A stretch of DNA of 64,000 nt from Coriaria nepalensis. Its lineage: Eukaryota > Streptophyta > Magnoliopsida > Cucurbitales > Coriariaceae. Both the position numbers and the translations under genes were made by a program. The notes beneath the pieces were generated by a model that saw only the letters and a program-made list of their open reading frames with translations, was not told the DNA's origin and made no database searches. This document shows, piece after piece, positions 39,004 to 51,165 of this stretch (positions are counted from its first letter, which is position 1; the number at the start of each line of letters is the position of its first letter). The stretch covers positions 29,841,209-29,905,208 of the forward strand of contig CP114482.1 of NCBI GenBank assembly GCA_027186245.1. The letters run 5' to 3'.

Positions 39004-42000
39004 GAATTGGATCGAAGTGCCTTCAAACAATTTAATGATTGAAAAGACTGAGTGATATGCTTTTTAATGCTAAAATAATGCATTGTTGTCTTCAATAGAT
39101 TAATTACAAGTTATGTAAGAAAATAATGTCTGAAGGGCGAAAATAGAATTCGTTCGAAATAATTTAGAATGATTTAATGACTATAAGGGACCCAGTGACA
39201 TGACTTTAAGGCTAAACAAATGCATTGTTGCCTTCAATAGATCAAGTGCAAGTTATGCACGAAAGTCATGTTTAATTGCCGAATTTCATACGAAGTGATT
39301 TAGAATGATTTACTGACTAAAAGACACGCAAAAATATGACTTGCACGCAAAAAAATGCATAGTTGCCATCAATAGATCAATTGCAAGTTATGCACGAAAG
39401 TCGCGTTTTAAATGCAAAAAGAGAATTGGTTCGAAGTGCCTTCAAACGATTTAATGATTGAAAAGACTGAGTGATATGCTTTTTATTGCTAAAATAATGC
39501 AATGTTGTCTTCAATAGATTAATTACAAGTTATGTAAGAAAATAATGTTTGAAGGGCGAAAATAGAATTCGTTCGAAATAATTTAGAATGATTTAATGAC
39601 TATAAGAGACTCAGTGACATGACTTTAAGGCTAAACAAATGCATTGTTGCCTTCAATAGATCAAGTGCAAGTTATGCAAGAAAGTCATGTTTAATTGCCG
39701 AATTTCATACGAAGTGATTTAGAATGATTTACTGACTAAAAGAGATGCAAAAATATGACTTGATAGCTAAAAAATGCATAGTTGCCATCAATAGATCAAT
39801 TGCAAGTTATGCACGAAAGTCGCGTTTCAAATGCAAAAAGAGAATTGGTTCGAAGTGCCTTCAAACAATTTAATGAATGAAAAGACTGAGTGATATGCTT
39901 TTTATTGCTAAAATAATGCATTGTTGTCTTCAATAGATTAATTATAAGTTATGTAAGAAAATAATATTTGAAGGGCGAAAATAGAATTCGTTCGAACTAA
40001 TTTAGAAAGATTTAATGACTAGAAGAAACTCAGTGACATGACTTTAAGGCTAAACAAATGCATTTTTGCCTTCAATAGATCAACTGCAGGTTATGCACGA
40101 AAGTCATGTTTAAATGCCGAATTTCATACGAAGTGATTTAGAATGATTTACTGACTAAAAGAGACGCAAAAATATGACTTGAACGCTAAAAAATGCATAG
40201 TTGCCATCAATAGATCAATTGCAAGTTATGCACGAAAGTCGCGTTTTAAATGCAAAAAGAGAATTGGTTCGAAGTGCCTTCAAACGATTTAATGTTTGAA
40301 AAGACTGAGTGATATGCTTTTTATTGCTAAAATAATGCATTGTTGTCTTCAATAGATTAATTACAAGTTATGTAAGAAAATAATATTTGAAGGGCGAAAA
40401 TAGAATTCGTTTGAACTAATTTAGAATGATTTAATGACTAGAAGAGACTCAGTGACATGACTTTAAGGCTAAACAAATGCATTTTTGCCTTCAATAGATC
40501 AACTGCAGGTTATGCACGAAAGTCATGATTAAATGCCGAATTTCTTACGAAGTGATTTAGAATAATTTACTGACTAAAAGAGACCCAAAAATATGACTTT
40601 AAGGCTAAAAAAATGCATAGTTGCCATCAATAGATCAATTGCAAATTATGCATGAAAGTCGCGTTTTAAATGCAAAAAGAGAATTGGTTATAAGTTCCTT
40701 CAAACAATTTAATGATTGAAAAGACTGAGTGATATGCTTTTTAATTCTAAAATAATGCATTGTTGTCTTCAATAGATTAATTACAAGTTATGTAAAAAAA
40801 TAAAATTTTAAGGGTGAAAATAGAATTCGTTCGAAATAATTTAGAATGATTTAATGACTAGAAGAGACTCAGTGACATGACTTTAAGGCTAAACAAATGC
40901 ATTTTTGCCTTCAATAGATCAACTGCAGGTTATGCACGAAAGTCATGTTTAAATGCCGAATTTCATACGAAGTGATTTAGAATGATTTACTGACTAAAAG
41001 AGACGCAAAAATATGACTTGAACGCTAAAAAATGCATAGTTGCCATCAATAGATCAATTGCAAGTTATGCACGAAAGTAGCGTTTTAAATGCAAAAAGAG
41101 AATTGGTTCGAAGTGCCTTCAAACGATTTAATGATTGAAAAGACTGAGTGATATGCTTTTTATTGCTAAAATAATGCATTGTTGTCTTCAATAGATTAAT
41201 TACAAGTTATGTAAGAAAATAATATTTGACGGGCGAAAATAGAATTCGTTCGAACTAATTTAGAATGATTTAATGACTAGAAGAGACTCAGTGACATGAC
41301 TTTAAGGCTAAACAAATGCATTTTTGCCTTCAATAGATCAACTGCAGGTTATGCACGAAAGTCATGATTAAATGCCGAATTTCTTACGAAGTGATTTAGA
41401 ATAATTTACTGACTAAAAGAGACCCAAAAATATGACTTTAAGGCTAAAAAAATGCATAGTTGCCATCAATAGATCAATTGCAAATTAAGCATGAAAGTCG
41501 CGTTTTAAATGCAAAAAGAGAATTGGTTAGAAGTTCCTTCAAACAATTTAATGATTGAAAAGACTGAGTGATATGCTTTTTAATTCTAAAATAATGCATT
41601 GTTGTCTTCAATAGATTAATTACAAGTTATGTAAAAAAATAATGTTTGAAGGGCGAAAATAGAATTCGTTCGAAATAATTTAGAATGATTTAATGACTAT
41701 AAGAGACTCAGTGACATGACTTTAAGGCTAAACAAATGCATTGTTGCCTTCAATAGATCAAGTGCAAGTTATGCAAGAAAGTCATGTTTAATTGCCGAAT
41801 TTCATACGAAGTGATTTAGAATGATTTACTGACTAAAAGAGATGCAAAAATATGACTTGATAGCTAAAAAATGCATAGTTGCCATCAATAGATCAATTGC
41901 AAGTTATGCACGAAAGTCGCGTTTCAAATGCAAAAAGAGAATTGGTTCGAAGTGCCTTCAAACGATTTAATGATTGAAAAGACTGAGTGATATGCTTTTT

Positions 42001-44580
42001 ATTGCTAAAATAATGCATTGTTCTCTTCAATAGATTAATTACAAGTTATGTAAGAAAATAATATTTGAAGGGCGAAAATAGAATTCGTTCGAACTAATTT
42101 AGAATGATTTAATGACTAGAAGAGACTCAGTGACATGACTTTAAGGCTAAACAAATGCATTTTTGCCTTCAATAGATCAACTGCAGGTTATGCACGAAAG
42201 TCATGTTTAAATGCCGAATTTCATACGAAGTGATTTAGAATGATTTACTGACTAAAAGAGACGCAAAAATATGACTTGAACGCTAAAAAATGCATAGTTG
42301 CCATCAATAGATCAATTGCAAGTTATGCACGAAAGTCGCGTTCTAAATGCAAAAAGAGAATTGGATCGAAGTGCCTTCAAACAATTTAATGATTGAAAAG
42401 ACTGAGTGATATGCTTTTTAATGCTAAAATAATGCATTGTTGTCTTCAATAGATTAATTACAAGTTATGTAAGAAAATAATGTCTGAAGGGCGAAAATAG
42501 AATTCGTTCGAAATAATTTAGAATGATTTAATGACTATAAGGGACCCAGTGACATGACTTTAAGGCTAAACAAATGCATTGTTGCCTTCAATAGATCAAG
42601 TGCAAGTTATGCACGAAAGTCATGTTTAATTGCCGAATTTCATACGAAGTGATTTAGAATGATTTACTGACTAAAAGACACGCAAAAATATGACTTGCAC
42701 GCAAAAAAATGCATAGTTGCCATCAATAGATCAATTGCAAGTTATGCACGAAAGTCGCGTTTTAAATGCAAAAAGAGAATTGGTTCGAAGTGCCTTCAAA
42801 CGATTTAATGATTGAAAAGACTGAGTGATATGCTTTTTATTGCTAAAATAATGCAATGTTGTCTTCAATAGATTAATTACAAGTTATGTAAGAAAATAAT
42901 GTTTGAAGGGCGAAAATAGAATTCGTTCGAAATAATTTAGAATGATTTAATGACTATAAGAGACTCAGTGACATGACTTTAAGGCTAAACAAATGCATTG
43001 TTGCCTTCAATAGATCAAGTGCAAGTTATGCAAGAAAGTCATGTTTAATTGCCGAATTTCATACGAAGTGATTTAGAATGATTTACTGACTAAAAGAGAT
43101 GCAAAAATATGACTTGATAGCTAAAAAATGCATAGTTGCCATCAATAGATCAATTGCAAGTTATGCACGAAAGTCGCGTTTCAAATGCAAAAAGAGAATT
43201 GGTTCGAAGTGCCTTCAAACGATTTAATGATTGAAAAGACTGAGTGATATGCTTTTTATTGCTAAAATAATGCATTGTTGTCTTCAATAGATTAATTACA
43301 AGTTATGTAAGAAAATAATATTTGAAGGGCGAAAATAGAATTCGTTCGAACTAATTTAGAATGATTTAATGACTAGAAGAGACTCAGTGACATGACTTTA
43401 AGGCTAAACAAATGCATTTTTGCCTTCAATAGATCAACTGCAGGTTATGCACGAAAGTCATGATTAAATGCCGAATTTCTTACGAAGTGATTTAGAATAA
43501 TTTACTGACTAAAAGAGACCCAAAAATATGACTTTAAGGCTAAAAAAATGCATAGTTGCCATCAATAGATCAATTGCAAATTATGCATGAAAGTCGCGTT
43601 TTAAATGCAAAAAGAGAATTGGTTATAAGTTCCTTCAAACAATTTAATGATTGAAAAGACTGAGTGATATGCTTTTTAATTCTAAAATAATGCATTGTTG
43701 TCTTCAATAGATTAATTACAAGTTATGTAAAAAAATAAAATTTTAAGGGCGAAAATAGAATTCGTTCGAAATAATTTAGAATGATTTAATGACTAGAAGA
43801 GACTCAGTGACATGACTTTAAGGCTAAACAAATGCATTTTTGCCTTCAATAGATCAACTGCAGGTTATGCACGAAAGTCATGTTTAAATGCCGAATTTCA
43901 TACGAAGTGATTTAGAATGATTTACTGACTAAAAGAGACGCAAAAATATGACTTGAACGCTAAAAAATGCATAGTTGCCATCAATAGATCAATTGCAAGT
44001 TATGCACGAAAGTCGCGTTTTAAATGCAAAAAGAGAATTGGTTCGAAGTGCCTTCAAACGATTTAATGATTGAAAAGACTGAGTGATATGCTTTTTATTG
44101 CTAAAATAATGCATTGTTGTCTTCAATAGATTAATTACAAGTTATGTAAGAAAATAATATTTGACGGGCGAAAATAGAATTCGTTCGAACTAATTTAGAA
44201 TGATTTAATGACTAGAAGAGACTCAGTGACATGACTTTAAGGCTAAACAAATGCATTTTTGCCTTCAATAGATCAACTGCAGGTTATGCACGAAAGTCAT
44301 GATTAAATGCCGAATTTCTTACGAAGTGATTTAGAATAATTTACTGACTAAAAGAGACCCAAAAATATGACTTTAAGGCTAAAAAAATGCATAGTTGCCA
44401 TCAATAGATCAATTGCAAATTAAGCATGAAAGTCGCGTTTTAAATGCAAAAAGAGAATTGGTTAGAAGTTCCTTCAAACAATTTAATGATTGAAAAGACT
44501 GAGTGATATGCTTTTTAATTCTAAAATAATGCATTGTTGTCTTCAATAGATTAATTACAAGTTATGTAAAAAAATAAAAT
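39004..44580 (+). repeat. Block Q: multi-unit block copied once with one unit lost
   Basis: Units 93-95 (39004, 39423, 39842) match units 101-103 (42358, 42777, 43196) at 3,354 bp. Units 97-99 (40681, 41100, 41520) match units 104-106 (43616, 44035, 44455) at 2,935 bp. The copies differ by exactly one unit in the middle. Markers are CTTGCACGCAAAAAAATGC, GACTTGATAGCTAAAAAATG, GGTTATAAGTTCC, AAATAAAATTTTAAGGG (40,801 and 43,736), TATTTGACGGGCG and AAATTAAGCATG. Limits are by eye. Confidence 0.83.
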
Positions 44581-45292
44581 TTTAAGGGCGAAAATAGAAT
44601 TCGTTCGAAATAATTTAGAATGATTTAATGACTAGAAGAGACTCAGTGACATGACTTTAAGGCTAAAAAAATGCATTGTTGCCTTCAATAGATCAACTGC
44701 AAGTTATGCATGAAAGTCATGTTTAATTGCCGAATTTCATACGAAGTGATTTAGAATGATTTATTGACTAAAAGAGACGCAAAAATATGACTTGAACGCT
44801 AAAAAATGCATAGTTCCCATCAATAGATCAATTGCAAGTTATGCACGAAAGTCGCGTTTTAAATGCCAAAAGAGAATTGGTTCGGAGTGCCTTCAAATGA
44901 TTTAATGATTGAAAAGACTGAGTGATATGCTTTTTATTGCTAAAATAATGCAATGTTGTCTTCAATAGATTAATTACAAGTTATGTAAGAAAATAATGTT
45001 TGAAGGGCGAAAATAGAATTCGTTCGAAATAATTTAGAATGATTTAATGACTATAAGAGACTCAGTGACATGACTTTAAGGCTAAACAAATGCATTGTTG
45101 CCTTCAATAGATCAAGTGCAAGTTATGCACGAAAGTCATGTTTAATTGCCGAATTTCATACGAAGTGATTTAGAATGATTTACTGACTAAAAGAGACGCA
45201 AAAATATGACTTGAACGCTAAAAAATGCATAGTTGCCATCAATAGATCAATTGCAAGTTATGCACGAAAGTCGCGTTTTAAATGCAAAAAGA

Positions 45293-45434
45293 GAATTGGT
45301 TCGAAGTGCCTTCAAACGATTTAATGATTGAAAAGACTGAGTGATATGCTTTTTATTGCTAAAATAATGCATTGTTGTCTTCAATAGATTAATTACAAGT
45401 TATGTAAGAAAATAATATTTGAAGGGCGAAAATA
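45293..45434 (+). repeat. Subunit A (exemplar, unit 108), 142 bp
   Basis: This is a representative A subunit. It starts GAATTGGTTCGAAGTGCC and contains TGATTGAAAAGACTGAGTG, a run of T's, GCTAAAATAATGCATTGTTG, TCTTCAATAGATTAATTAC and AAGTTATGTAAG. It ends in AATATTTGAAGGGCGAAAATA. Hand count gives about 27% GC, the lowest of the three types. The 3' third (TAAGAAAATAATATTTGAAGGG) replaces the CACGAAAGTC segment shared by B and C, so A is the most diverged type. Recurrent A alleles start GGTTCG, GGATCG or GGTTAG (the last usually with AAGTTCC) and carry TTTATTGC or TTTAATGC. Confidence 0.95.
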
Positions 45435-45569
45435 GAATTCGTTCGAACTAATTTAGAATGATTTAATGACTAGAAGAGACTCAGTGACATGACTTTAAGG
45501 CTAAACAAATGCATTTTTGCCTTCAATAGATCAACTGCAGGTTATGCACGAAAGTCATGATTAAATGCC
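45435..45569 (+). repeat. Subunit B (exemplar, unit 108), 135 bp
   Basis: This is a representative B subunit. It starts GAATTCGTTCGAAC, followed by TAATTTAGAATGATTTAATG, GACTAGAAGAGACTCAGTG, ACATGACTTTAAGGCTAAAC and ATGCATTGTTGCC (this copy has the ATGCATTTTTGCC allele). It ends in a CACGAAAGTCATG block and TTAAATGCC. B is about 7 bp shorter than A and C, and the difference lies in the last 35 bp. Hand count gives about 35% GC. Nearly every B begins with an EcoRI site (GAATTC). Common alleles are GAACTAATT or GAAATAATT near the start, and GCCTTCAATAG or GCCTATAATAG in the middle. Confidence 0.95.
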
Positions 45570-45712
45570 GAATTTCATACGAAGTGATTTAGAATGATTT
45601 ACTGAATAAAAGAGACGCAAAAATATGACTTTAAGGCTAAAAAAATGCATAGTTGCCATCAATAGATCAATTGCAAGTTATGCACGAAAGTCGCGTTTTA
45701 AATGCAAAAAGA
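45570..45712 (+). repeat. Subunit C (exemplar, unit 108), 143 bp
   Basis: This is a representative C subunit. It starts GAATTTCATACGAAGTG, followed by ATTTAGAATGATTTACTGA, TAAAAGAGACGCAAAAATATG, a variable segment, then ATGCATAGTTGCCATC, AATAGATCAATTGCAAGTT, ATGCACGAAAGTCGCG and TTTTAAATGCAAAAAGA. Two main alleles exist. C1 has ACTTGAACGCT followed by six A's (142 bp). C2 has ACTTTAAGGCT followed by seven A's (143 bp, as here). The C2 segment matches the equivalent part of B, which suggests past B-to-C sequence exchange. B and C are closer to each other than either is to A. Confidence 0.95.
45608..45645 (+). other. Phased A-tracts in subunit C (exemplar)
   Basis: Three A-runs start at 45,608 (four A's), 45,619 (five) and 45,639 (seven), spaced 11 and 20 bp apart. 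That is close to one and two helical turns. The same layout is present in most C subunits. Helically phased A-tracts are known to bend DNA; curvature here is an inference. Confidence 0.45.
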
Positions 45713-48700
45713 GAATTGGTTAGAAGTTCTTTCAAACAATTTAATGATTGAAAAGACTGAGTGATATGCTTTTTAATGGTAAAATAATGCATTGTTGTCT
45801 TCAATAGATTAATTACAAGTTATGTAAGAAAATAATATTTGAAGGGCGAAAATAGAATTCGTTCGAACTAATTAAGAATGATTTAATGACTAGAAGAGAC
45901 TCAGTGACATGACTTTAAGCCTAAACAAATGCATTGTTGCCTATAATAGATCAACTGCAAGTTATGCACGAAAGTCATGTTTAAATGCCGAATTTCATAC
46001 GAAGTGATTTAGAATGATTTACTGAATAAAAGAGACGCAAAAATATGACTTTAAGGCTAAAAAAATGCATAGTTGCCATCAATAGATCAATTGCAAATTA
46101 TGCATGAAAGTCGCGTTTTAAGTGCAAAAAGAGAATTGGTTCGAAGTGCCTTCAAACAATTTAATGATTGAAAAGACTGAGTGATATGCTTTTTATTGCT
46201 AAAATAATGCATTGTTGTCTTCAATAGATTAATTACAAGTTAAGTACGAAAATAATATTTGAAGGGCGAAAATAGAATTCGTTCGAAATAATTTAGAATG
46301 ATTTAATGACTAGAAGAGACTCAGTGACATGAATTTAAGGCTAAACAAATGCATTGTTGCCTTCAATAGATCAACAGCGAGTTATGCACGAAAGTCATGT
46401 TTAATTGCCGAATTTCATACGAAGTGATTTAGAATGATTTACTGACTAAAAGAGACGCAAAAATATGACTTGAACGCTAAAAAATGCATAGTTGCCATTA
46501 ATAGATCAATTGCAAATTATGCATGAAAGTGGCGTTTTAAATGCAAAAAGAGAATTGGTTAGAAGTTCCTTCAAACAATTTAATGATTGAAAAGACTGAG
46601 TGATATGCTTTTTATTGCTAAAATAATGCATTGTTGTCTTCAATAGATTAATTACAAGTTATGTAAGAAAATAATATTTGAAGGGCGAAAATAGAATTCG
46701 TTCGAACTAATTTAGAATGATTTAATGAGTAGAAGAGACTCATGGACATGACTTTAAGGCTAAACAAATGCATTTTTGCCTTCAATAGATCAACTGCAGG
46801 TTATGCACGAAATTCATGTTTAAATGCCGAATTTCATACGAAGTGATTTAGAATGATTTACTGACTAAAAGAGACGCAAAAATATGACTTGAACGCAAAA
46901 AAATGCATAGTTGCCATCAATAGATGAATTGCAGGTTATGCACGAAAGTCGCGTTTTAAATGCAAAAAGAGAACTGGTTCGAAGTGCGTTCAAACGATTT
47001 AATGATTGAAAAGACTGAGTGATATGCTTTTTATTGCTAAAATAATGCATTGTTGTCTTCAATAGATTAATTACAAGTTATGTAAGAAAATAATATTTGA
47101 AGGGCGAAAATAGAATTCGTTCGAACTAATTTAGAATGATTTAATGACTAGAAGAGACTCAGTGACATAACTTTACGGCTAAACAAATGCATTTTTGCCT
47201 TCAATAGATCAACTGCGGGTTATGCACGAAAGTCATGATTAAATGCCGAATTTCATACGAAGTGATTTAGAATGATTTACTTTCTAAAAGAAACGCAAAA
47301 ATATGACTTGAACGCTAAAAAATGCATAGTTGCCATCAATAGATCAATTGCAAATTATGCACGAAAGTCGCGTTTTAAATGCAAAAAGAGAACTGGTTCG
47401 AAGTGCCTTCAAACGATTTAATGATTGAAAAGACTGAGTGATATGCTTTTTATTGCTAAAATAATGCATTGTTGTCTTCAATAGATTAATTACAAGTTAT
47501 GTAAGAAAATAATATTTGACGGGCGAAAATAGAATTCGTTCGAACTAATTTAGAATGATTTAATGACTAGAAGAGACTCAGTGACATGACTTTAAGGCTA
47601 AACAAATGCATTTTTGCCTTCAATAGATCAACTGCAGGTTATGCACGAAAGTCATGATTAAATGCCGAATTTCTTACGAAGTGATTTAGAATAATTTACT
47701 GACTAAAAGAGACCCAAAAATATGACTTTAAGGCTAAAAAAATGCATAGTTGCCATCAATAGATCAATTGCAAATTAAGCATGAAAGTCGCGTTTTAAAT
47801 GCAAAAAGAGAATTGGTTAGAAGTTCCTTCAAACAATTTAATGATTGAAAAGACTGAGTGATATGCTTTTTAATTCTAAAATAATGCATTGTTGTCTTCA
47901 ATAGATTAATTACAAGTTATGTAAAAAAATAAAATTTTAAGGGCGAAAATAGAATTCGTTCGAAATAATTTAGAATGATTTAATGACTAGAAGAGACTCA
48001 GTGACATGACTTTAAGGCTAAAAAAATGCATTGTTGCCTTCAATAGATCAACTGCAAGTTATGCATGAAAGTCATGTTTAATTGCCGAATTTCATACGAA
48101 GTGATTTAGAATGATTTATTAACTAAAAGAGACGCAAAAATATGACTTGAACGCTAAAAAATGCATAGTTGCCATCAATAGATCAATTGCAAGTTATGCA
48201 CGAAAGTCGCGTTTTAAATGCCAAAAGAGAATTGGTTCGGAGTGCCTTCAAATGATTTAATGATTGAAAAGACTGAGTGATATGCTTTTTATTGCTAAAA
48301 TAATGCAATGTTGTCTTCAATAGATTAATTACAAGTTATGTAAGAAAATAATGTTTGAAGGGCGAAAATAGAATTCGTTCGAAATAATTTAGAATGATTT
48401 AATGACTATAAGAGACTCAGTGACATGACTTTAAGGCTAAACAAATGCATTGTTGCCTTCAATAGATCAAGTGCAAGTTATGCACGAAAGTCATGTTTAA
48501 TTGCCGAATTTCATACGAAGTGATTTAGAATGATTTACTGACTAAAAGAGACGCAAAAATATGACTTGAACGCTAAAAAATGCATAGTTGCCATCAATAG
48601 ATCAATTGCAAGTTATGCACGAAAGTCGCGTTTTAAATGCAAAAAGAGAATTGGTTCGAAGTGCCTTCAAACGATTTAATGATTGAAAAGACTGAGTGAT

Positions 48701-51165
48701 ATGCTTTTTATTGCTAAAATAATGCATTGTTGTCTTCAATAGATTAATTACAAGTTATGTAAGAAAATAATATTTGAAGGGCGAAAATAGAATTCGTTCG
48801 AACTAATTTAGAATGATTTAATGACTAGAAGAGACTCAGTGACATGACTTTAAGGCTAAACAAATGCATTTTTGCCTTCAATAGATCAACTGCAGGTTAT
48901 GCACGAAAGTCATGATTAAATGCCGAATTTCATACGAAGTGATTTAGAATGATGTACTGAATAAAAGAGACGCAAAAATATGACTTTAAGGCTAAAAAAA
49001 TGCATAGTTGCCATCAATAGATCAATTGCAAGTTATGCACGAAAGTCGCGTTTTAAATGCAAAAAGAGAATTGGTTAGAAGTTCCTTCAAACAATTTAAT
49101 GATTGAAAAGACTGAGTGATATGCTTTTTAATGGTAAAATAATGCATTGTTGTCTTCAATAGATTAATTACAAGTTATGTAAGAAAATAATATTTGAAGG
49201 GCGAAAATAGAATTCGTTCGAACTAATTAAGAATGATTTAATGACTAGAAGAGACTCAGTGACATGACTTTAAGGCTAAACAAATGCATTGTTGCCTATA
49301 ATAGATCAACTGCAAGTTATGCACGAAAGTCATGTTTAAATGCCGAATTTCATACGAAGTGATTTAGAATGATTTACTGAATAAAAGAGACGCAAAAATA
49401 TGACTTTAAGGCTAAAAAAATGCATAGTTGCCATCAATAGATCAATTGCAAATTATGCATGAAAGTCGCGTTTTAAGTGCAAAAAGAGAATTGGTTCGAA
49501 GTGCCTTCAAACAATTTAATGATTGAAAAGACTGAGTGATATGCTTTTTATTGCTAAAATAATGCATTGTTGTCTTTAATAGATTAATTACAAGTTAAGT
49601 ACGAAAATAATATTTGAAGGGCGAAAATAGAATTCGTTCGAAATAATTTAGAATGATTTAATGACTAGAAGAGACTCAGTGACATGAATTTAAGGCTAAA
49701 CAAATGCATTGTTGCCTTCAATAGATCAACAGCGAGTTATGCACGAAAGTCATGTTTAATTGCCGAATTTCATACGAAGTGATTTAGAATGATTTACTGA
49801 ATAAAAGAGACGCAAAAATATGACTTTAAGGCTAAAAAAATGCATAGTTGCCATCAATAGATCAATTGCAAGTTATGCACGAAAGTCGCGTTTTAAATGC
49901 AAAAAGAGAATTGGTTAGAAGTTCCTTCAAACAATTTAATGATTGAAAAGACTGAGTGATACGCTTTTTAATGGTAAAATAATGCATTGTTGTCTTCAAT
50001 AGATTAATTACAAGTTATGTAAGAAAATAATATTTGAAGGGCGAAAATAGAATTCGTTCGAACTAATTAAGAATGATTTAATGACTAGAAGAGACTCAGT
50101 GACATGACTTTAAGGCTAAACAAATGCATTGTTGCCTATAATAGATCAACTGCAAGTTATGCACGAAAGTCATGTTTAAATGCCGAATTTCATACGAAGT
50201 GATTTAGAATGATTTACTGAATAAAAGAGACGCAAAAATATGACTTTAAGGCTAAAAAAATGCATAGTTGCCATCAATAGATCAATTGCAAATTATGCAT
50301 GAAAGTCGCGTTTTAAGTGCAAAAAGAGAATTGGTTCGAAGTGCCTTCAAACAATTTAATGATTGAAAAGACTGAGTGATATGCTTTTTATTGCTAAAAT
50401 AATGCATTGTTGTCTTCAATAGATTAATTACAAGTTAAGTACGAAAATAATATTTGAAGGGCGAAAATAGAATTCGTTCGAAATAATTTAGAATGATTTA
50501 ATGACTAGAAGAGACTCAGTGACATGAATTTAAGGCTAAACAAATGCATTGTTGCCTTCAATAGATCAACAGCGAGTTATGCACGAAAGTCATGTTTAAT
50601 TGCCGAATTTCATACGAAGTGATTTAGAATGATTTACGGACTAAAAGAGACGCAAAAATATGACTTGAACGCTAAAAAATGCATAGTTGCCATTAATAGA
50701 TCAATTGCAAATTATGCATGAAAGTGGCGTTTTAAATGCAAAAAGAGAATTGGTTAGAAGTTCCTTCAAACAATTTAATGATTGAAAAGACTGAGTGATA
50801 TGCTTTTTATTGCTAAAATAATGCATTGTTGTCTTCAATAGATTAATTACAAGTTATGTAAGAAAATAATATTTGAAGGGCGAAAATAGAATTCGTTCGA
50901 ACTAATTTAGAATGATTTAATGAGTAGAAGAGACTCATGGACATGACTTTAAGGCTAAACAAATGCATTTTTGCCTTCAATAGATCAACTGCAGGTTATG
51001 CACGAAATTCATGTTTAAATGCCGAATTTCATACGAAGTGATTTAGAATGATTTACTGACTAAAAGAGACGCAAAAATATGACTTGAACGCAAAAAAATG
51101 CATAGTTGCCATCAATAGATGAATTGCAGGTTATGCACGAAAGTCGCGTTTTAAATGCAAAAAGA

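Noticed and set aside
46865..47062. 65-aa minus-strand open reading frame
   Set aside because: It lies wholly inside the satellite (C of one unit and A of the next). It exists only because one base change removes a stop, has no recognisable domain, and is not open in other units.
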